A stretch of 64,000 nt of DNA, taken from assembly GCA_016718035.1 (NCBI GenBank), contig JADKEK010000010.1, forward strand, positions 1-64,000, written 5' to 3'. A program made the position numbers and the translations under genes. Every line of letters begins with the position of its first letter. The stretch's first letter is position 1. Below, one piece after another: positions 25,946-34,298 of the stretch. The notes under the pieces are model-generated. The model was not told the origin of the DNA, did no database searches, and worked only from the letters and a program-made list of their open reading frames with translations. The DNA comes from Bacteroidota bacterium (GTDB taxonomy: Bacteria; Bacteroidota; Bacteroidia; Chitinophagales; BACL12).

Positions 25946-26476
25946 ATGATTGATTTTATTACATCATCCGTATTATTATTCGGATCCAGCGAGGCAACCA
26001 TTCAGTTGCCGGAGGGTCTTGCAAAGGCGCTTATAGCGGCCCACTCCGGTTGGCGCTACATTATTTTAATTTTATTGGTAATGGCCATTATTTATGGCAA
26101 ACAAACAGCATCCGGTAAAAAACCATTTGAAGGCGGAACCAAAAAAATGGGCATGTTTACCATGATTGCCGTGGACATTCAACTTTTAGGAGGTTTGGTT
26201 TTGTATTTCTTTTTTATGGCATCCCAAACTATGTTTAAAATGGGAAAACTCAAAGACCAAATGGGCATCTCCGAATTTCGCAATATTGCCGTTGAACATG
26301 CAATTGGAATGCTGATAGCACTGGTATTAATACATATCGGCTACAGCAAGGCTAAAAAAGCATTAAATGATACGGAAGCCGGTAAAAAACAATATGTATT
26401 TTATTTGATTGCCCTTATCGTTATCCTGTTATCTATTCCGTGGCCGTTTTTACACCCGGAACGAGGCTGGTTTTAA
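25946..26476 (+). CDS. Four-helix membrane protein with conserved His, possible b-type cytochrome
   Basis: 176 residues with four predicted membrane helices (about 30-48, 68-92, 112-130 and 148-166). His residues lie at or in the helices: AHSGWRY near 33, VEHAIGML near 114 and IHIGYSK near 128. Such His in a four-helix bundle suggest heme binding in the style of cytochrome b561, but this is inference. It sits alone in front of a convergent Crp/Fnr gene, with a shared terminator between. Its family is common in Bacteroidota and has no assigned function that I know. Confidence 0.6.
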   Translation: MIDFITSSVLLFGSSEATIQLPEGLAKALIAAHSGWRYIILILLVMAIIYGKQTASGKKPFEGGTKKMGMFTMIAVDIQLLGGLVLYFFFMASQTMFKMGKLKDQMGISEFRNIAVEHAIGMLIALVLIHIGYSKAKKALNDTEAGKKQYVFYLIALIVILLSIPWPFLHPERGWF

Positions 26477-26508
26477 CTGCTATCTACTAAACAATTACAC
26501 AAAAAAAT

Positions 26509-26549
26509 AAAGCGCATTCATCATGAATATTTCATGGTTAATGCGCTTT
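26509..26549 (+). terminator. Bidirectional terminator between convergent genes
   Basis: aaagcgcatt (26509-26518) pairs with aatgcgcttt (26540-26549). Both sides are flanked by A or T runs, so the hairpin can stop transcripts from the membrane protein gene (+) and the crp/fnr gene (-). Confidence 0.8.
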
Positions 26550-26569
26550 TGTTATAGTAGCTCTAAAAA

Positions 26570-27283
26570 TTAATCGTATAATTCACATACTCTGGTAAGT
26601 CCTTTTGGGTCCAGAATGGTAATTGTGTGGTTATTGGTCACAATCAAGCCTTCATCTTTCAAATCTTTTAATACGCGAATGGCAGTTTCTTTAACAGTCC
26701 CTACATAAGAAGCTAAATCCTCACGAGTTATGCTAACAACACCTTCAGGGTTCTTTTCATCTTTGTAAGATTCGCTTAACAATAACAGTGCTTCAGCAAT
26801 ACGACCTCTTACAGGTTTATAGGCGATATCTGCCATCTTTTCTACAGTTTGGTCGATGGTATTGGTTAATAATTGCACCATACCTTCTGAGAAGCGGTTG
26901 TTTTCTCTAAATACCTTTAACACGGTTTCTTTTGGAATGAAACAAATAACAGCATCCTCAATTACTTCTGCGCTAACGGCATAGGAATTGGAGGACAACA
27001 TTGCGCCATAACCAATAAAATCGCCGGGTGTTACAATTTTTAAAATCTGTTCTTTGCCATCTGCGGCTTGTTTATACAATTTCACTTTGCCGGCGTTGAG
27101 ACAATAAAGTCCGTATGCGTGGGCGTTTTCGTGAAAAATGGTTTGCCCTTTTTTGTATAAAGCACAGGTTTTATTTTGATTGATGTAGTCTGTTTCTTCG
27201 ATATGGCAAAAGTGAAAAAGTGATTTGCCTCTACTTTTACAGTGCTCACAATCCGGGGTCGGAATTCGGTTTTGCATACTCAT
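26570..27283 (-). CDS. Crp/Fnr-family transcription regulator with N-terminal Cys cluster
   Basis: The 237-residue protein has an N-terminal CxxC...C...C set (Cys12, 15, 26, 40). A cNMP-binding-type jelly roll follows (GQTIFHENAHAYGLYCLNAGKVKLYK, VTPGDFIGYGAML), then a dimer helix and a winged helix-turn-helix (REDLASYVGTVKETAIRVLKDLKDEGLI, about 188-215). The Cys set is reminiscent of FNR oxygen sensing, although its spacing is not the E. coli one. It lies beside a universal stress gene. GTGA-N6-TCAY sites, of the type Crp/Fnr proteins bind, lie upstream of usp and the cbb3 oxidase genes. It is therefore the best local candidate regulator. Confidence 0.85.
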   Translation of the reverse strand: MSMQNRIPTPDCEHCKSRGKSLFHFCHIEETDYINQNKTCALYKKGQTIFHENAHAYGLYCLNAGKVKLYKQAADGKEQILKIVTPGDFIGYGAMLSSNSYAVSAEVIEDAVICFIPKETVLKVFRENNRFSEGMVQLLTNTIDQTVEKMADIAYKPVRGRIAEALLLLSESYKDEKNPEGVVSITREDLASYVGTVKETAIRVLKDLKDEGLIVTNNHTITILDPKGLTRVCELYD

Positions 27284-27345
27284 ATTACATTTTTTTGCCT
27301 GAAAAAATTCTCTTAAAATTAATCAATTTCTTCGAAAAGTCATGA

Positions 27346-28311
27346 TTAATCATTGTCAGTCTCATATTGCACGCGATCCATATTGTAAGCTAATAACGGA
27401 ATTTGTGCATAAAGGGCAATATTTCTGGTAACACTCATATGAAATATAGTAGAAAACAAACCATGATTATGCGTTACCATACTAATCATGTCGATTTGAT
27501 TTCTCGATGCAAATTTTTTGATACCTTCAGTGATATTTTTTTCAGCCGGAAAATGTAATTGTAATTTTTCCGCATCAATTTCTTTCCTGAATTTGTTTTG
27601 TAATTTGTCTGTAACACCTTTGTTGTAAGTAGGCGCATCTTGAATAAAATGTACGGCGTGAACAACGGCATTGTATTTTTCTGCGAACTTCAGTAAATAT
27701 TGGATAATATCCGCATCATAAGCAGTGCCTTCAAATGGTATCATGATATTCTTAAACTGAATATCATTTGCCACATCCGGTATTGCCATAACAGGAATAT
27801 CGGAACGTTTAATAATGTTCCATGTAACGGTGCCGAAAAGTTTATCTTCAATACCATTTACACCTTGTGTACCTAAAATAATTAAATCTATATTTTCGGT
27901 ATGCGCTAAACTCAAAATTGATTCAGCGGCAAATCCCATCATCACTTTAGTATTTGGGACAAGTTTGCCAAATAAATCTTTTTGTGTCGCCACAAATTCA
28001 CCCATTTGAATTTCGCACCTGCTTTGTTGCGCTAAAATAAGTTCCTGCATCATGGCAGGAGGCATATGCTCATCGGTATATGGCATATGACACGCGTGTA
28101 CCAGCAACAAACCGGCATTGTGTTTTTCCGCAATGCCAACAGCAATTTTAACTGCCTTTTTAGCGTTCTCAGAAAAATCGGTAGGAACCAATATGTTGTT
28201 AATTTGCGGGGAAGGCATTTCTGCTTTTCTCATATTTTTAACAGCGGTTTTATTGTTGCTCATAGGAGTAGTATAATGTCCGGTTGGGCTATGAAGTTCT
28301 TCTTCCAGCAT
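27346..28311 (-). CDS. Tandem universal stress protein (UspA family)
   Basis: Two Usp domains in one protein. The first begins NNILVPTDFSENAKKAVKIAVGIAEKH (about residue 39) and has IILGTQGVNGIEDKLFGTVTWNIIKRS. The second begins QFKNIMIPFEGTAYDADIIQYLLKFAEKY and is more degenerate at the nucleotide loop. The start is uncertain: the ATG at 28311 adds 16 residues before that at 28263. A GTGA-N6-TCAT site lies 72 bases upstream of 28311. Usp genes of this type are often induced by low oxygen, in line with the adjacent Crp/Fnr gene. Confidence 0.88.
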   Translation of the reverse strand: MLEEELHSPTGHYTTPMSNNKTAVKNMRKAEMPSPQINNILVPTDFSENAKKAVKIAVGIAEKHNAGLLLVHACHMPYTDEHMPPAMMQELILAQQSRCEIQMGEFVATQKDLFGKLVPNTKVMMGFAAESILSLAHTENIDLIILGTQGVNGIEDKLFGTVTWNIIKRSDIPVMAIPDVANDIQFKNIMIPFEGTAYDADIIQYLLKFAEKYNAVVHAVHFIQDAPTYNKGVTDKLQNKFRKEIDAEKLQLHFPAEKNITEGIKKFASRNQIDMISMVTHNHGLFSTIFHMSVTRNIALYAQIPLLAYNMDRVQYETDND

Positions 28312-28382
28312 AATGTTAAAATTTGTAATTCAAAAATCACTTAAATCATTTTTGTTTGCCATGATAAGGCTCAAAACGAATG

Positions 28383-28396
28383 GTGATTTTTGTCAT
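28383..28396 (-). promoter_or_regulatory. Crp/Fnr-type site upstream of usp
   Basis: gtgatttttgtcat has the form GTGA-N6-TCAY. It lies 72 bases before the first possible usp start. It shares its outer g and spacing with the sites at 34238, 36891 and 36913. Confidence 0.55.
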
Positions 28397-28455
28397 CGTT
28401 TTTATGGAAAATTGTTATTTTGTTAACATTACTATAACGCAGTTAAAACAAAAAA

Positions 28456-28478
28456 AGCCCTTGCATCATGCAAGGGCT
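28456..28478 (-). terminator. Terminator for the DUF4468 gene (minus strand)
   Basis: agcccttgca (28456-28465) and tgcaagggct (28469-28478) form a perfect 10-bp stem with a tca loop. The adjacent aaaaaaa on the + strand becomes a U-run for minus-strand transcripts. It lies 25 bases after the true end of the reading frame at 28503, which supports the longer gene. Confidence 0.85.
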
Positions 28479-28502
28479 CCGACATAGTAGTGGTTGATTT
28501 GT

Positions 28503-29051
28503 TTACCAGTCTTCTTCTTTTTTAGGTGCAGCCGGTTTAACTTCTGTTTCCAGGCTTCCCACTAATTTCTGCATAAATTCATCTATTTGAACAAGATACC
28601 CGACAGTAGTTTCGTCTTTTTAGAATTTCTCATCGTTAATCCAGTTTTCAATACCGTAGTAAGAGGCGCCCTGTAAATTAATTTTAGTAACCGTATACTT
28701 GAATCGGCCATCTCTGAATTGTAGTGTGAGATAATAGTTAATCTGGCCGGCTTTTACCACTTGTCCTTTATCTTTTCTGGTTAACTGAAATTGGTGTTTA
28801 ATTTCAATGATACCATCTTCTTTACTTTGGCTTTTAATGGCTTGGCTCGGACTGGTATAAAATGTTTTCATCCAGGCCATGGCAACGTTGTATAACGAAT
28901 CGGTAACAACTCCCGGAACCTGAATTACATCGGTATAAGTCACCAGTTTGGTTTCTTCATCAATCGGAAAAAAAGGAACGGTAAGCTCCGATTTTTGGGC
29001 ATTTGCAGTATATCCTGCAACTATTGCAACTAAAAGCAAAAGTTTTTTCAT
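28503..29051 (-). pseudogene. Exported DUF4468-like protein with an in-frame premature stop
   Basis: The first 143 codons give a signal peptide (ending near TANAQ) and a TBP-like DUF4468 domain (LTVPFFPIDEETKLVTYTDVIQVPG, FQLTRKDKGQVVKAGQINYYLTLQFRDGRFKYTVT, YYGIENWINDEKF). After a TAA at 28622-28620 the same frame stays open for 38 more codons (KDETTVGYLVQIDEFMQKL, then VKPAAPKKEEDW) to a second TAA at 28503, just before a strong terminator. The tail reads like native coding sequence. A single AAA-to-TAA change explains it. Alternatives are a sequencing error or stop read-through. Confidence 0.7.
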
Positions 29052-29178
29052 ATGTTTTTGTTTAAAATTTTGTGACGAAGATAGTTGTCAAAAATGATAC
29101 CATTTTTACCACTTAACTACTTATTCACATTTTATGCATCAACTAGCGTAAGTCACTTTGTAAATTACGGCTTTTTTA

Positions 29179-29186
29179 TACCTTTG
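29179..29186 (+). promoter_or_regulatory. Bacteroidota promoter before a small membrane ORF
   Basis: tacctttg fits the -7 box TAnnTTTG, and tttg at 29157-29160 is 18 bases upstream as the -33 element. The ATG at 29203 follows 16 bases later. This is the best full promoter match that I see in the window. Confidence 0.6.
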
Positions 29187-29202
29187 TGCAAAACTGAATA
29201 AC

Positions 29203-29319
29203 ATGACTTCAGCATTCTTTATTTCAATTGTTGTAATCTCTTATGTGCTCGTAGTGAGTGGTTTGTTTGTAATTGAATACATCAAAAGCAAACGCGGCGG
29301 CAACACCGGTCACCACTAA
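29203..29319 (+). CDS. 38-residue single-pass membrane protein
   Basis: The product has one hydrophobic helix (residues 4-27, FFISIVVISYVLVVSGLFVIEY) and a basic tail with Gly, Asn and two terminal His (KSKRGGNTGHH). A good -33/-7 promoter lies just upstream. Small single-helix proteins like this are often oxidase or membrane-complex subunits, but nothing identifies this one. Confidence 0.5.
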   Translation: MTSAFFISIVVISYVLVVSGLFVIEYIKSKRGGNTGHH

Positions 29320-29619
29320 TTAATCCTTTTTCCTATTGGTAACGTGCTCCTGCGCGATTATTGGCCTATTTTACACAATCAGGTTGTATTTTTTTTGCTT
29401 TTCCCCATACCTCCAAAACAAGCGTTTTTTTGTCATTTTTTAGTCCGTATTTCAGCTGTTAAAATAATGTTGAAATTCAGTGTATAAAATATGCTTGAAA
29501 TACCTGAAAAACTTATGTTTTCAGCGTATAAAAGTGTAACTTTGTGCTTCGTAAAATAATTCTAAAAAAAGCCCTCGTTTTTGATGGCTTATACATGCTC
29601 AGTTTTGAGGTAGCAAATT
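29320..29619 (+). other. 300-base region upstream of gyrB with a candidate promoter
   Basis: No gene is seen. A TAnnTTTG box (taactttg, 29537-29544) lies about 76 bases before the gyrB start and is a plausible promoter. The stretch is AT-rich with short T-runs. Confidence 0.5.
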
Positions 29620-31575
29620 ATGGAAAAAGAAGAAGCAGTTGTAAAAAACCAGTCGACCTACACGGCTGAAAATATTCAAGTTTTAGAAGGTCTTGAAGCA
29701 GTTAGAAAACGCCCTGCGATGTATATCGGTGACACCGGTTTCAAGGGCCTACACCATTTAGTGTATGAAGTAGTAGATAACTCGATTGATGAGGCGTTAG
29801 CAGGTTATTGCCGCAACATCAGTGTTGCCATTTTACCCGGAAACAGTATCCGTGTTAAAGATGATGGCCGTGGTATCCCTACCGAATTACATAAAAAGGA
29901 AAACCGCTCAGCATTAGAGGTGCTTATGACGGTTTTACACGCCGGTGGTAAATTTGATAAAGACACTTACAAAGTATCAGGTGGTTTGCACGGCGTGGGG
30001 GTTTCCTGCGTTAACGCATTGTCTATCCATTTGGAAGCTGAAGTCCACCGCAATGGCAAAATTTACAAACAGGAATTCAGCGAAGGAAAACCACTGTATC
30101 CCGTTAAAGAAATAGGTGATTCTGATATTACCGGAACTTATGTTACGTTCAAACCGGATGATACCATCTTTACAGTTACGGAATATAAATACGAAACACT
30201 TGCAGCACGTCTTCGCGAATTGGCTTTCCTTAACAGAGGAATTTCACTTTCACTTACCGACGAACGTGTTACAGAAGAGGATGGAACACATCCAACCGAA
30301 ACTTTTCACAGCGAAGGTGGATTAATTGAATTTGTTAAATATTTAGACGGAACACGCGTTTCCATTATTCCGGAACCAATTTATGCAGAAGGTTCACGCG
30401 ATAATGTGCAGGTAGAAATTGCCTTACAATACAATGAATCTTACAACGAAAATATTCACTCTTATGTGAATAATATCAATACCATTGAAGGTGGAACCCA
30501 CGTTGCAGGTTTCCGCAGAGCCTTAACCAGAACGTTTAAATCATACGGCGATCGTGAAGGCATGTTCGAAAAAGCAAAAGTGGAAATTTCAGGCGACGAT
30601 TTTCGTGAGGGTTTAACTGCCCTTATTTCTGTTAAAGTTCCTGAGCCACAGTTCGAAGGGCAAACCAAAACAAAGTTGGGTAACAACGAAGTAATGGGTA
30701 TTGTGGACACCATTTCAGGTGAGGTGTTAAATAATTATCTGGAAGAAAATCCAAAACAAGCTCGTTTAATCATCGGTAAAGTTATTCTTGCCGCTCAAGC
30801 CCGAATTGCAGCGCGTAAAGCACGCGAAATGGTGCAACGTAAAAGCGCATTTGGTGGCGGTGGGTTGCCGGGTAAATTAGCAGACTGTACCGAAAAAGCC
30901 GCTGAAAAATGTGAGTTATATCTCGTCGAAGGGGATAGCGCGGGTGGTACTGCCAAACAAGGCCGTAACCGTATTTTCCAGGCAATTTTGCCTTTGCGTG
31001 GTAAAATCCTCAACGTAGAAAAGGCATTGGATTACAAAATTTTCGATAACGAAGAGATTAAAAATATTTTTACTGCCCTCGGTGTTATGCCGGCTGAAGA
31101 TAAAACAGTGGATACCGCAAAGTTGCGTTATCACAAAATTATCATCATGACCGATGCCGACGTGGATGGTAGCCACATTACAACACTTATTCTGACTTTC
31201 TTCTTCAGAAAATGTTATGAATTAGTGCAACAGGGTTATATCTACATTGCAACACCTCCACTGTATTTAGTGAAAAAAGGTAAAGAGCAACAATATTGTT
31301 GGAATGAAGAAGACCGCAAAGCTGCGACAGCCGAATTTGCAAAAGGCGGTAGCGAAAATTCTGTTCACGTGCAACGATACAAAGGTTTGGGTGAGATGAA
31401 TGCAGAACAATTATGGGAAACAACCATGAACCCTGCTACCAGAACTTTACGTCAGGTAACTATTGATAGCGCAGCAGAAGCCGACCATATTTTTTCTATG
31501 TTAATGGGTGAAGATGTTCCGCCTCGCAGAGAGTTTATCGAAGCGAATGCGAAATACGCTAATCTCGATATCTAA
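29620..31575 (+). CDS. gyrB: DNA gyrase subunit B
   Basis: 651 residues, the normal length for a GyrB without the gram-negative insert. Visible parts: the GHKL ATPase (RKRPAMYIGDTGFKGLHHLVYEVVDNSIDEA, residues 29-59; DDGRGIP near 83; GGLHGVG near 121), the transducer domain, TOPRIM (EGDSAGG at 437-443, DADVDGSH at 512-519) and the C-terminal QRYKGLGEMNAEQLWETTMNP. With GyrA it introduces negative supercoils. It stands alone, with a promoter-like box upstream and a hairpin after it. Confidence 0.97.
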   Translation: MEKEEAVVKNQSTYTAENIQVLEGLEAVRKRPAMYIGDTGFKGLHHLVYEVVDNSIDEALAGYCRNISVAILPGNSIRVKDDGRGIPTELHKKENRSALEVLMTVLHAGGKFDKDTYKVSGGLHGVGVSCVNALSIHLEAEVHRNGKIYKQEFSEGKPLYPVKEIGDSDITGTYVTFKPDDTIFTVTEYKYETLAARLRELAFLNRGISLSLTDERVTEEDGTHPTETFHSEGGLIEFVKYLDGTRVSIIPEPIYAEGSRDNVQVEIALQYNESYNENIHSYVNNINTIEGGTHVAGFRRALTRTFKSYGDREGMFEKAKVEISGDDFREGLTALISVKVPEPQFEGQTKTKLGNNEVMGIVDTISGEVLNNYLEENPKQARLIIGKVILAAQARIAARKAREMVQRKSAFGGGGLPGKLADCTEKAAEKCELYLVEGDSAGGTAKQGRNRIFQAILPLRGKILNVEKALDYKIFDNEEIKNIFTALGVMPAEDKTVDTAKLRYHKIIIMTDADVDGSHITTLILTFFFRKCYELVQQGYIYIATPPLYLVKKGKEQQYCWNEEDRKAATAEFAKGGSENSVHVQRYKGLGEMNAEQLWETTMNPATRTLRQVTIDSAAEADHIFSMLMGEDVPPRREFIEANAKYANLDI

Positions 31576-31590
31576 AACATTATTTCCGAA

Positions 31591-31623
31591 GTTTCAGCAT
31601 TGGTTAAAAACCGGTGCTGAAAC
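31591..31623 (+). terminator. 15-bp hairpin between convergent gyrB and an OMP gene
   Basis: gtttcagcattggtt (31591-31605) pairs with aaccggtgctgaaac (31609-31623), with two G-T pairs and a 3-base loop. It covers the last codons of the minus-strand gene. There is no long T-run, so it may act as a structural 3' end for gyrB and not as a classic terminator. Confidence 0.5.
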
Positions 31624-32218
31624 CCATACGGATTACCCAGGGACTGTAGTATAAAGAGTTTGGTCCGTTGAGAAAATCATACAATGCCATAAATTGGAAT
31701 TTTGCCTTATCACCAATAGCATAATTATATCCTAAACCGCCAAAAAGCGCAGGAACTTGACCGGAGTAGGCATCGTATAAGGGATCTTCATACTTGAAAT
31801 TGTATTTCATCATTTCATATTCGGCATGTGCAAAAAAGCCGTAAATGATATCGTGTTGTAAAAATACACGGGGACCATATACCGACATCGAATAATCATC
31901 TATTGTGATAACATTATAATTTACTTTGTAATATTGATAAGAAAAACCAATGCCTGCAGTAAACATATCGGTTACCTTATAACCTACTATAGGCGAAACT
32001 TCAACATAGGTGGAATTGCCAAATTGAGCACCCAAACTACCACCAACTACAATTCGGTCCTTCCACGTTTTGCGTTCATTATCGCTGTTGTCAGTATTCC
32101 CTTCAAATACCGATGAGCTTTGTTCATCAGATTCAATGGGTTGAGTTTGACTAAATAGAGGTGAAACGGAAACGAAAATCAGGGAGAATAAGACTACTCG
32201 CAAAACTGTTAAATTCAT
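31604..32218 (-). CDS. Outer membrane beta-barrel protein (hypothetical)
   Basis: About 204 residues. The start is placed at the ATG at 32218 (MNLTVLRVVLFSLIFVSVSPLFSQ), since this gives a clean signal peptide. The mature protein opens with a polar linker and then an alternating strand pattern of an 8-strand-type barrel: IVVGGSLGAQFGNSTYVEVSPIVGYKV, FTAGIGFSYQYYKV, GFFAHAEYEMMKYNF, and a C-terminal SPWVIRMGFSTGF ending in Phe. The function is unknown. It is convergent with gyrB. Confidence 0.75.
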   Translation of the reverse strand: MNLTVLRVVLFSLIFVSVSPLFSQTQPIESDEQSSSVFEGNTDNSDNERKTWKDRIVVGGSLGAQFGNSTYVEVSPIVGYKVTDMFTAGIGFSYQYYKVNYNVITIDDYSMSVYGPRVFLQHDIIYGFFAHAEYEMMKYNFKYEDPLYDAYSGQVPALFGGLGYNYAIGDKAKFQFMALYDFLNGPNSLYYSPWVIRMGFSTGF

Positions 32219-32373
32219 ATTATACATTAATTAGCGTGGGTAAAATTAGCAATTAAACTCGTTCAGAATGTTTTTTAACGGTCAAAAACCGTTCCGTATT
32301 TTTCACTTCGCTAATTAGTTAGGGCGTTTCACAGGAAAAAACCTCAACTTTGCTCAAAACCGATAGATTTGTT

Positions 32374-34224
32374 ATGAATCCCACAGTATTTTTATATCCG
32401 ACTATGAAATTCGTGAAAACATTGATGAAAGTGAAAGTAGATTGGCTATTGCTCATTTTCTTCCTCCTCCTCATTTTACTCCCTTTTATACTTTTTTCTG
32501 CCCCTGCAGCAACACCTCCGCAGCCGGCAACTTTACCCTATGTATTGCCCGACGAAATACCTGCTTTTTTGGTAACCGGCGAGTTGGATACTATTGAAGA
32601 AGATTTTCCTGCAATTTACACTTCGTTGTTTATTGCATTGGCAACTATTCCAACCGATACGGTATATGTCATCATAACCCCAAATGAAGAAATTAACGTT
32701 GGTGCCGGAATTGGTTTGGTCGATACACTCATGTTTACCCCTTACGCCGCCGCACTGATTGCCAAAGAAATTAAAATAAAACCAAATGATGATACTGAAT
32801 ATGAAGGCGAACATTATGGTGTAATGCACTTCACTATTCTTACCGACGACCCTGATTATGCCGTACTCAGCATTCCAACCGATTCAGTATTAATTCTCGA
32901 TAACGACCTGCCTCCGGGATTAACAACCTCGTTTCCATCTGATACCAGTTATACCGAAGGGCTTGCAGGTTTTGATTATTTAATTGCATTAACTTCTATT
33001 CCATCTGATACCGTTTATGTTACACTGGATCCGGATGACCAATTGCGTATTACCGGTATTCCTGGTGAACCAATAATGTTAACTTTTGAACCCAATGCCT
33101 CAGCTTTATCATACGATGGAGCAGGAGTGCGTGCTGTGGATGATGCCATTTATGAAGGTTTACATAGTGGTGCGCTATCATTTACCGTTACTACAGATGC
33201 GCCCGAATATGCTGCATTTGTAATTCCGGAAGTTGTTCTCCCGATTATCGACAACGATAGTACGCCGGGTATAAATTTTGAAATACCTGCAATTTTAGCT
33301 TTAACCGAAGGAGAAGGTGAAGTTGCTGTTGCTATTGCACTTAAATCGGTGCCAACTGATACTGTTCATATTCAAATAATTCCGGATGTTCAATTGCGTA
33401 TTACCGGAGCACCGGGTGAAGCAGTTACTTTAGACTTTGCACCAAATTCATCGGCATTAAGTCCGCATATTGCACTGGTAAAAGCATACGACGATTTTTT
33501 ATACGAAGGCGAACATATAGGTAATATATCATTTTTAATAACCACTGCTGATGTGGATTACGCCGCATTTACCATTGAACCATTCGATATCACCATTACA
33601 GATAATGATTTAATTCCGGGAATTACTTTTGAAGATACCCTTGGATTAAGTGGAGTGGAAAACGGGACGGATACTTTACATTTTTCGGTGTATTTAAATA
33701 GTATACCAACGTCTACTGTTACCATCAATTTTGACCCTGATATCAATCTGGATTTAGGTAAAGGGAAAGATGCAGATTTAAGTGTAAAATTTAAGGAAGA
33801 CAGTTCGCTTATAGCAAGGGTAATGAATGTAATTATTTTTAATGACCCCTTTGTTGAAGGACCTCATATTGGTACTATAACTTGCTCGATAACAACTTCT
33901 GATACCTTTTATGCAGCATTTACCATCCCTGATATTTATGTCGCAATTACCGATGATGATGGCACAGCGGTGATAAATTATGACCCGGATATTTTTCAGG
34001 TATTTCCTACCGTTACAACCCATACACTCCATTATAATGTGGCAGAACAATTTGCCAATGCCACATTGCGCGTATTTACGTTGGAAGGTCGTATGACAGA
34101 AGCATACAGTATTGTCGGTAAAACCGGAACAATCGATGTACAACAACTTTTCAGTGGCACCTATATAATAATGGTGTCGAACGGAGAAGAAATGTTTTAC
34201 CAGCGTTTTCAGGTAATCCGATAA
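32374..34224 (+). CDS. Calx-beta-repeat-like exported protein with degenerate T9SS C-terminus
   Basis: About 616 residues. The start is uncertain (ATGs at 32350, 32374 and 32404). A long hydrophobic segment (VDWLLLIFFLLLILLPFILFSAP) is the signal or anchor. The body has about four to five ~110-residue repeats, each ending in an acidic turn such as ILDNDLPPG, IIDNDSTPG, ITDNDLIPG or ITDDDGTA, with P(T/S)DTV strands between. This is the Calx-beta calcium-binding pattern. The last ~75 residues (VFPTVTTHTLHYNVAEQF, then GTYIIMVSNGEEMFYQRFQVI) look like a T9SS sorting domain. An adhesin-like surface role is inferred. Confidence 0.75.
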   Translation: MNPTVFLYPTMKFVKTLMKVKVDWLLLIFFLLLILLPFILFSAPAATPPQPATLPYVLPDEIPAFLVTGELDTIEEDFPAIYTSLFIALATIPTDTVYVIITPNEEINVGAGIGLVDTLMFTPYAAALIAKEIKIKPNDDTEYEGEHYGVMHFTILTDDPDYAVLSIPTDSVLILDNDLPPGLTTSFPSDTSYTEGLAGFDYLIALTSIPSDTVYVTLDPDDQLRITGIPGEPIMLTFEPNASALSYDGAGVRAVDDAIYEGLHSGALSFTVTTDAPEYAAFVIPEVVLPIIDNDSTPGINFEIPAILALTEGEGEVAVAIALKSVPTDTVHIQIIPDVQLRITGAPGEAVTLDFAPNSSALSPHIALVKAYDDFLYEGEHIGNISFLITTADVDYAAFTIEPFDITITDNDLIPGITFEDTLGLSGVENGTDTLHFSVYLNSIPTSTVTINFDPDINLDLGKGKDADLSVKFKEDSSLIARVMNVIIFNDPFVEGPHIGTITCSITTSDTFYAAFTIPDIYVAITDDDGTAVINYDPDIFQVFPTVTTHTLHYNVAEQFANATLRVFTLEGRMTEAYSIVGKTGTIDVQQLFSGTYIIMVSNGEEMFYQRFQVIR

Positions 34225-34237
34225 TAATCGAAAAACG

Positions 34238-34251
34238 GTGACCTAAGTCAT
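34238..34251 (+). promoter_or_regulatory. Crp/Fnr-type site upstream of ccoI
   Basis: gtgacctaagtcat (GTGA-N6-TCAY, preceded by g) lies 47 bases before the ccoI start. It shares taagtcat with the site at 36913. Confidence 0.6.
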
Positions 34252-34298
34252 TTTATGTAAGGTGCAATAGGAGATAGCTTTGACATTATTTTTCAGTA

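Noticed and set aside
27342..27353. atgattaatcat palindrome as an FNR site before the crp/fnr gene
   Set aside because: The half-site spacing is wrong for TTGAT-N4-ATCAA or GTGA-N6-TCAC, and it overlaps the end of the usp gene.
27815..28344. Plus-strand ORFs opposite the universal stress gene
   Set aside because: They are antisense shadows of a clear tandem Usp gene; no family or ribosome-binding site.
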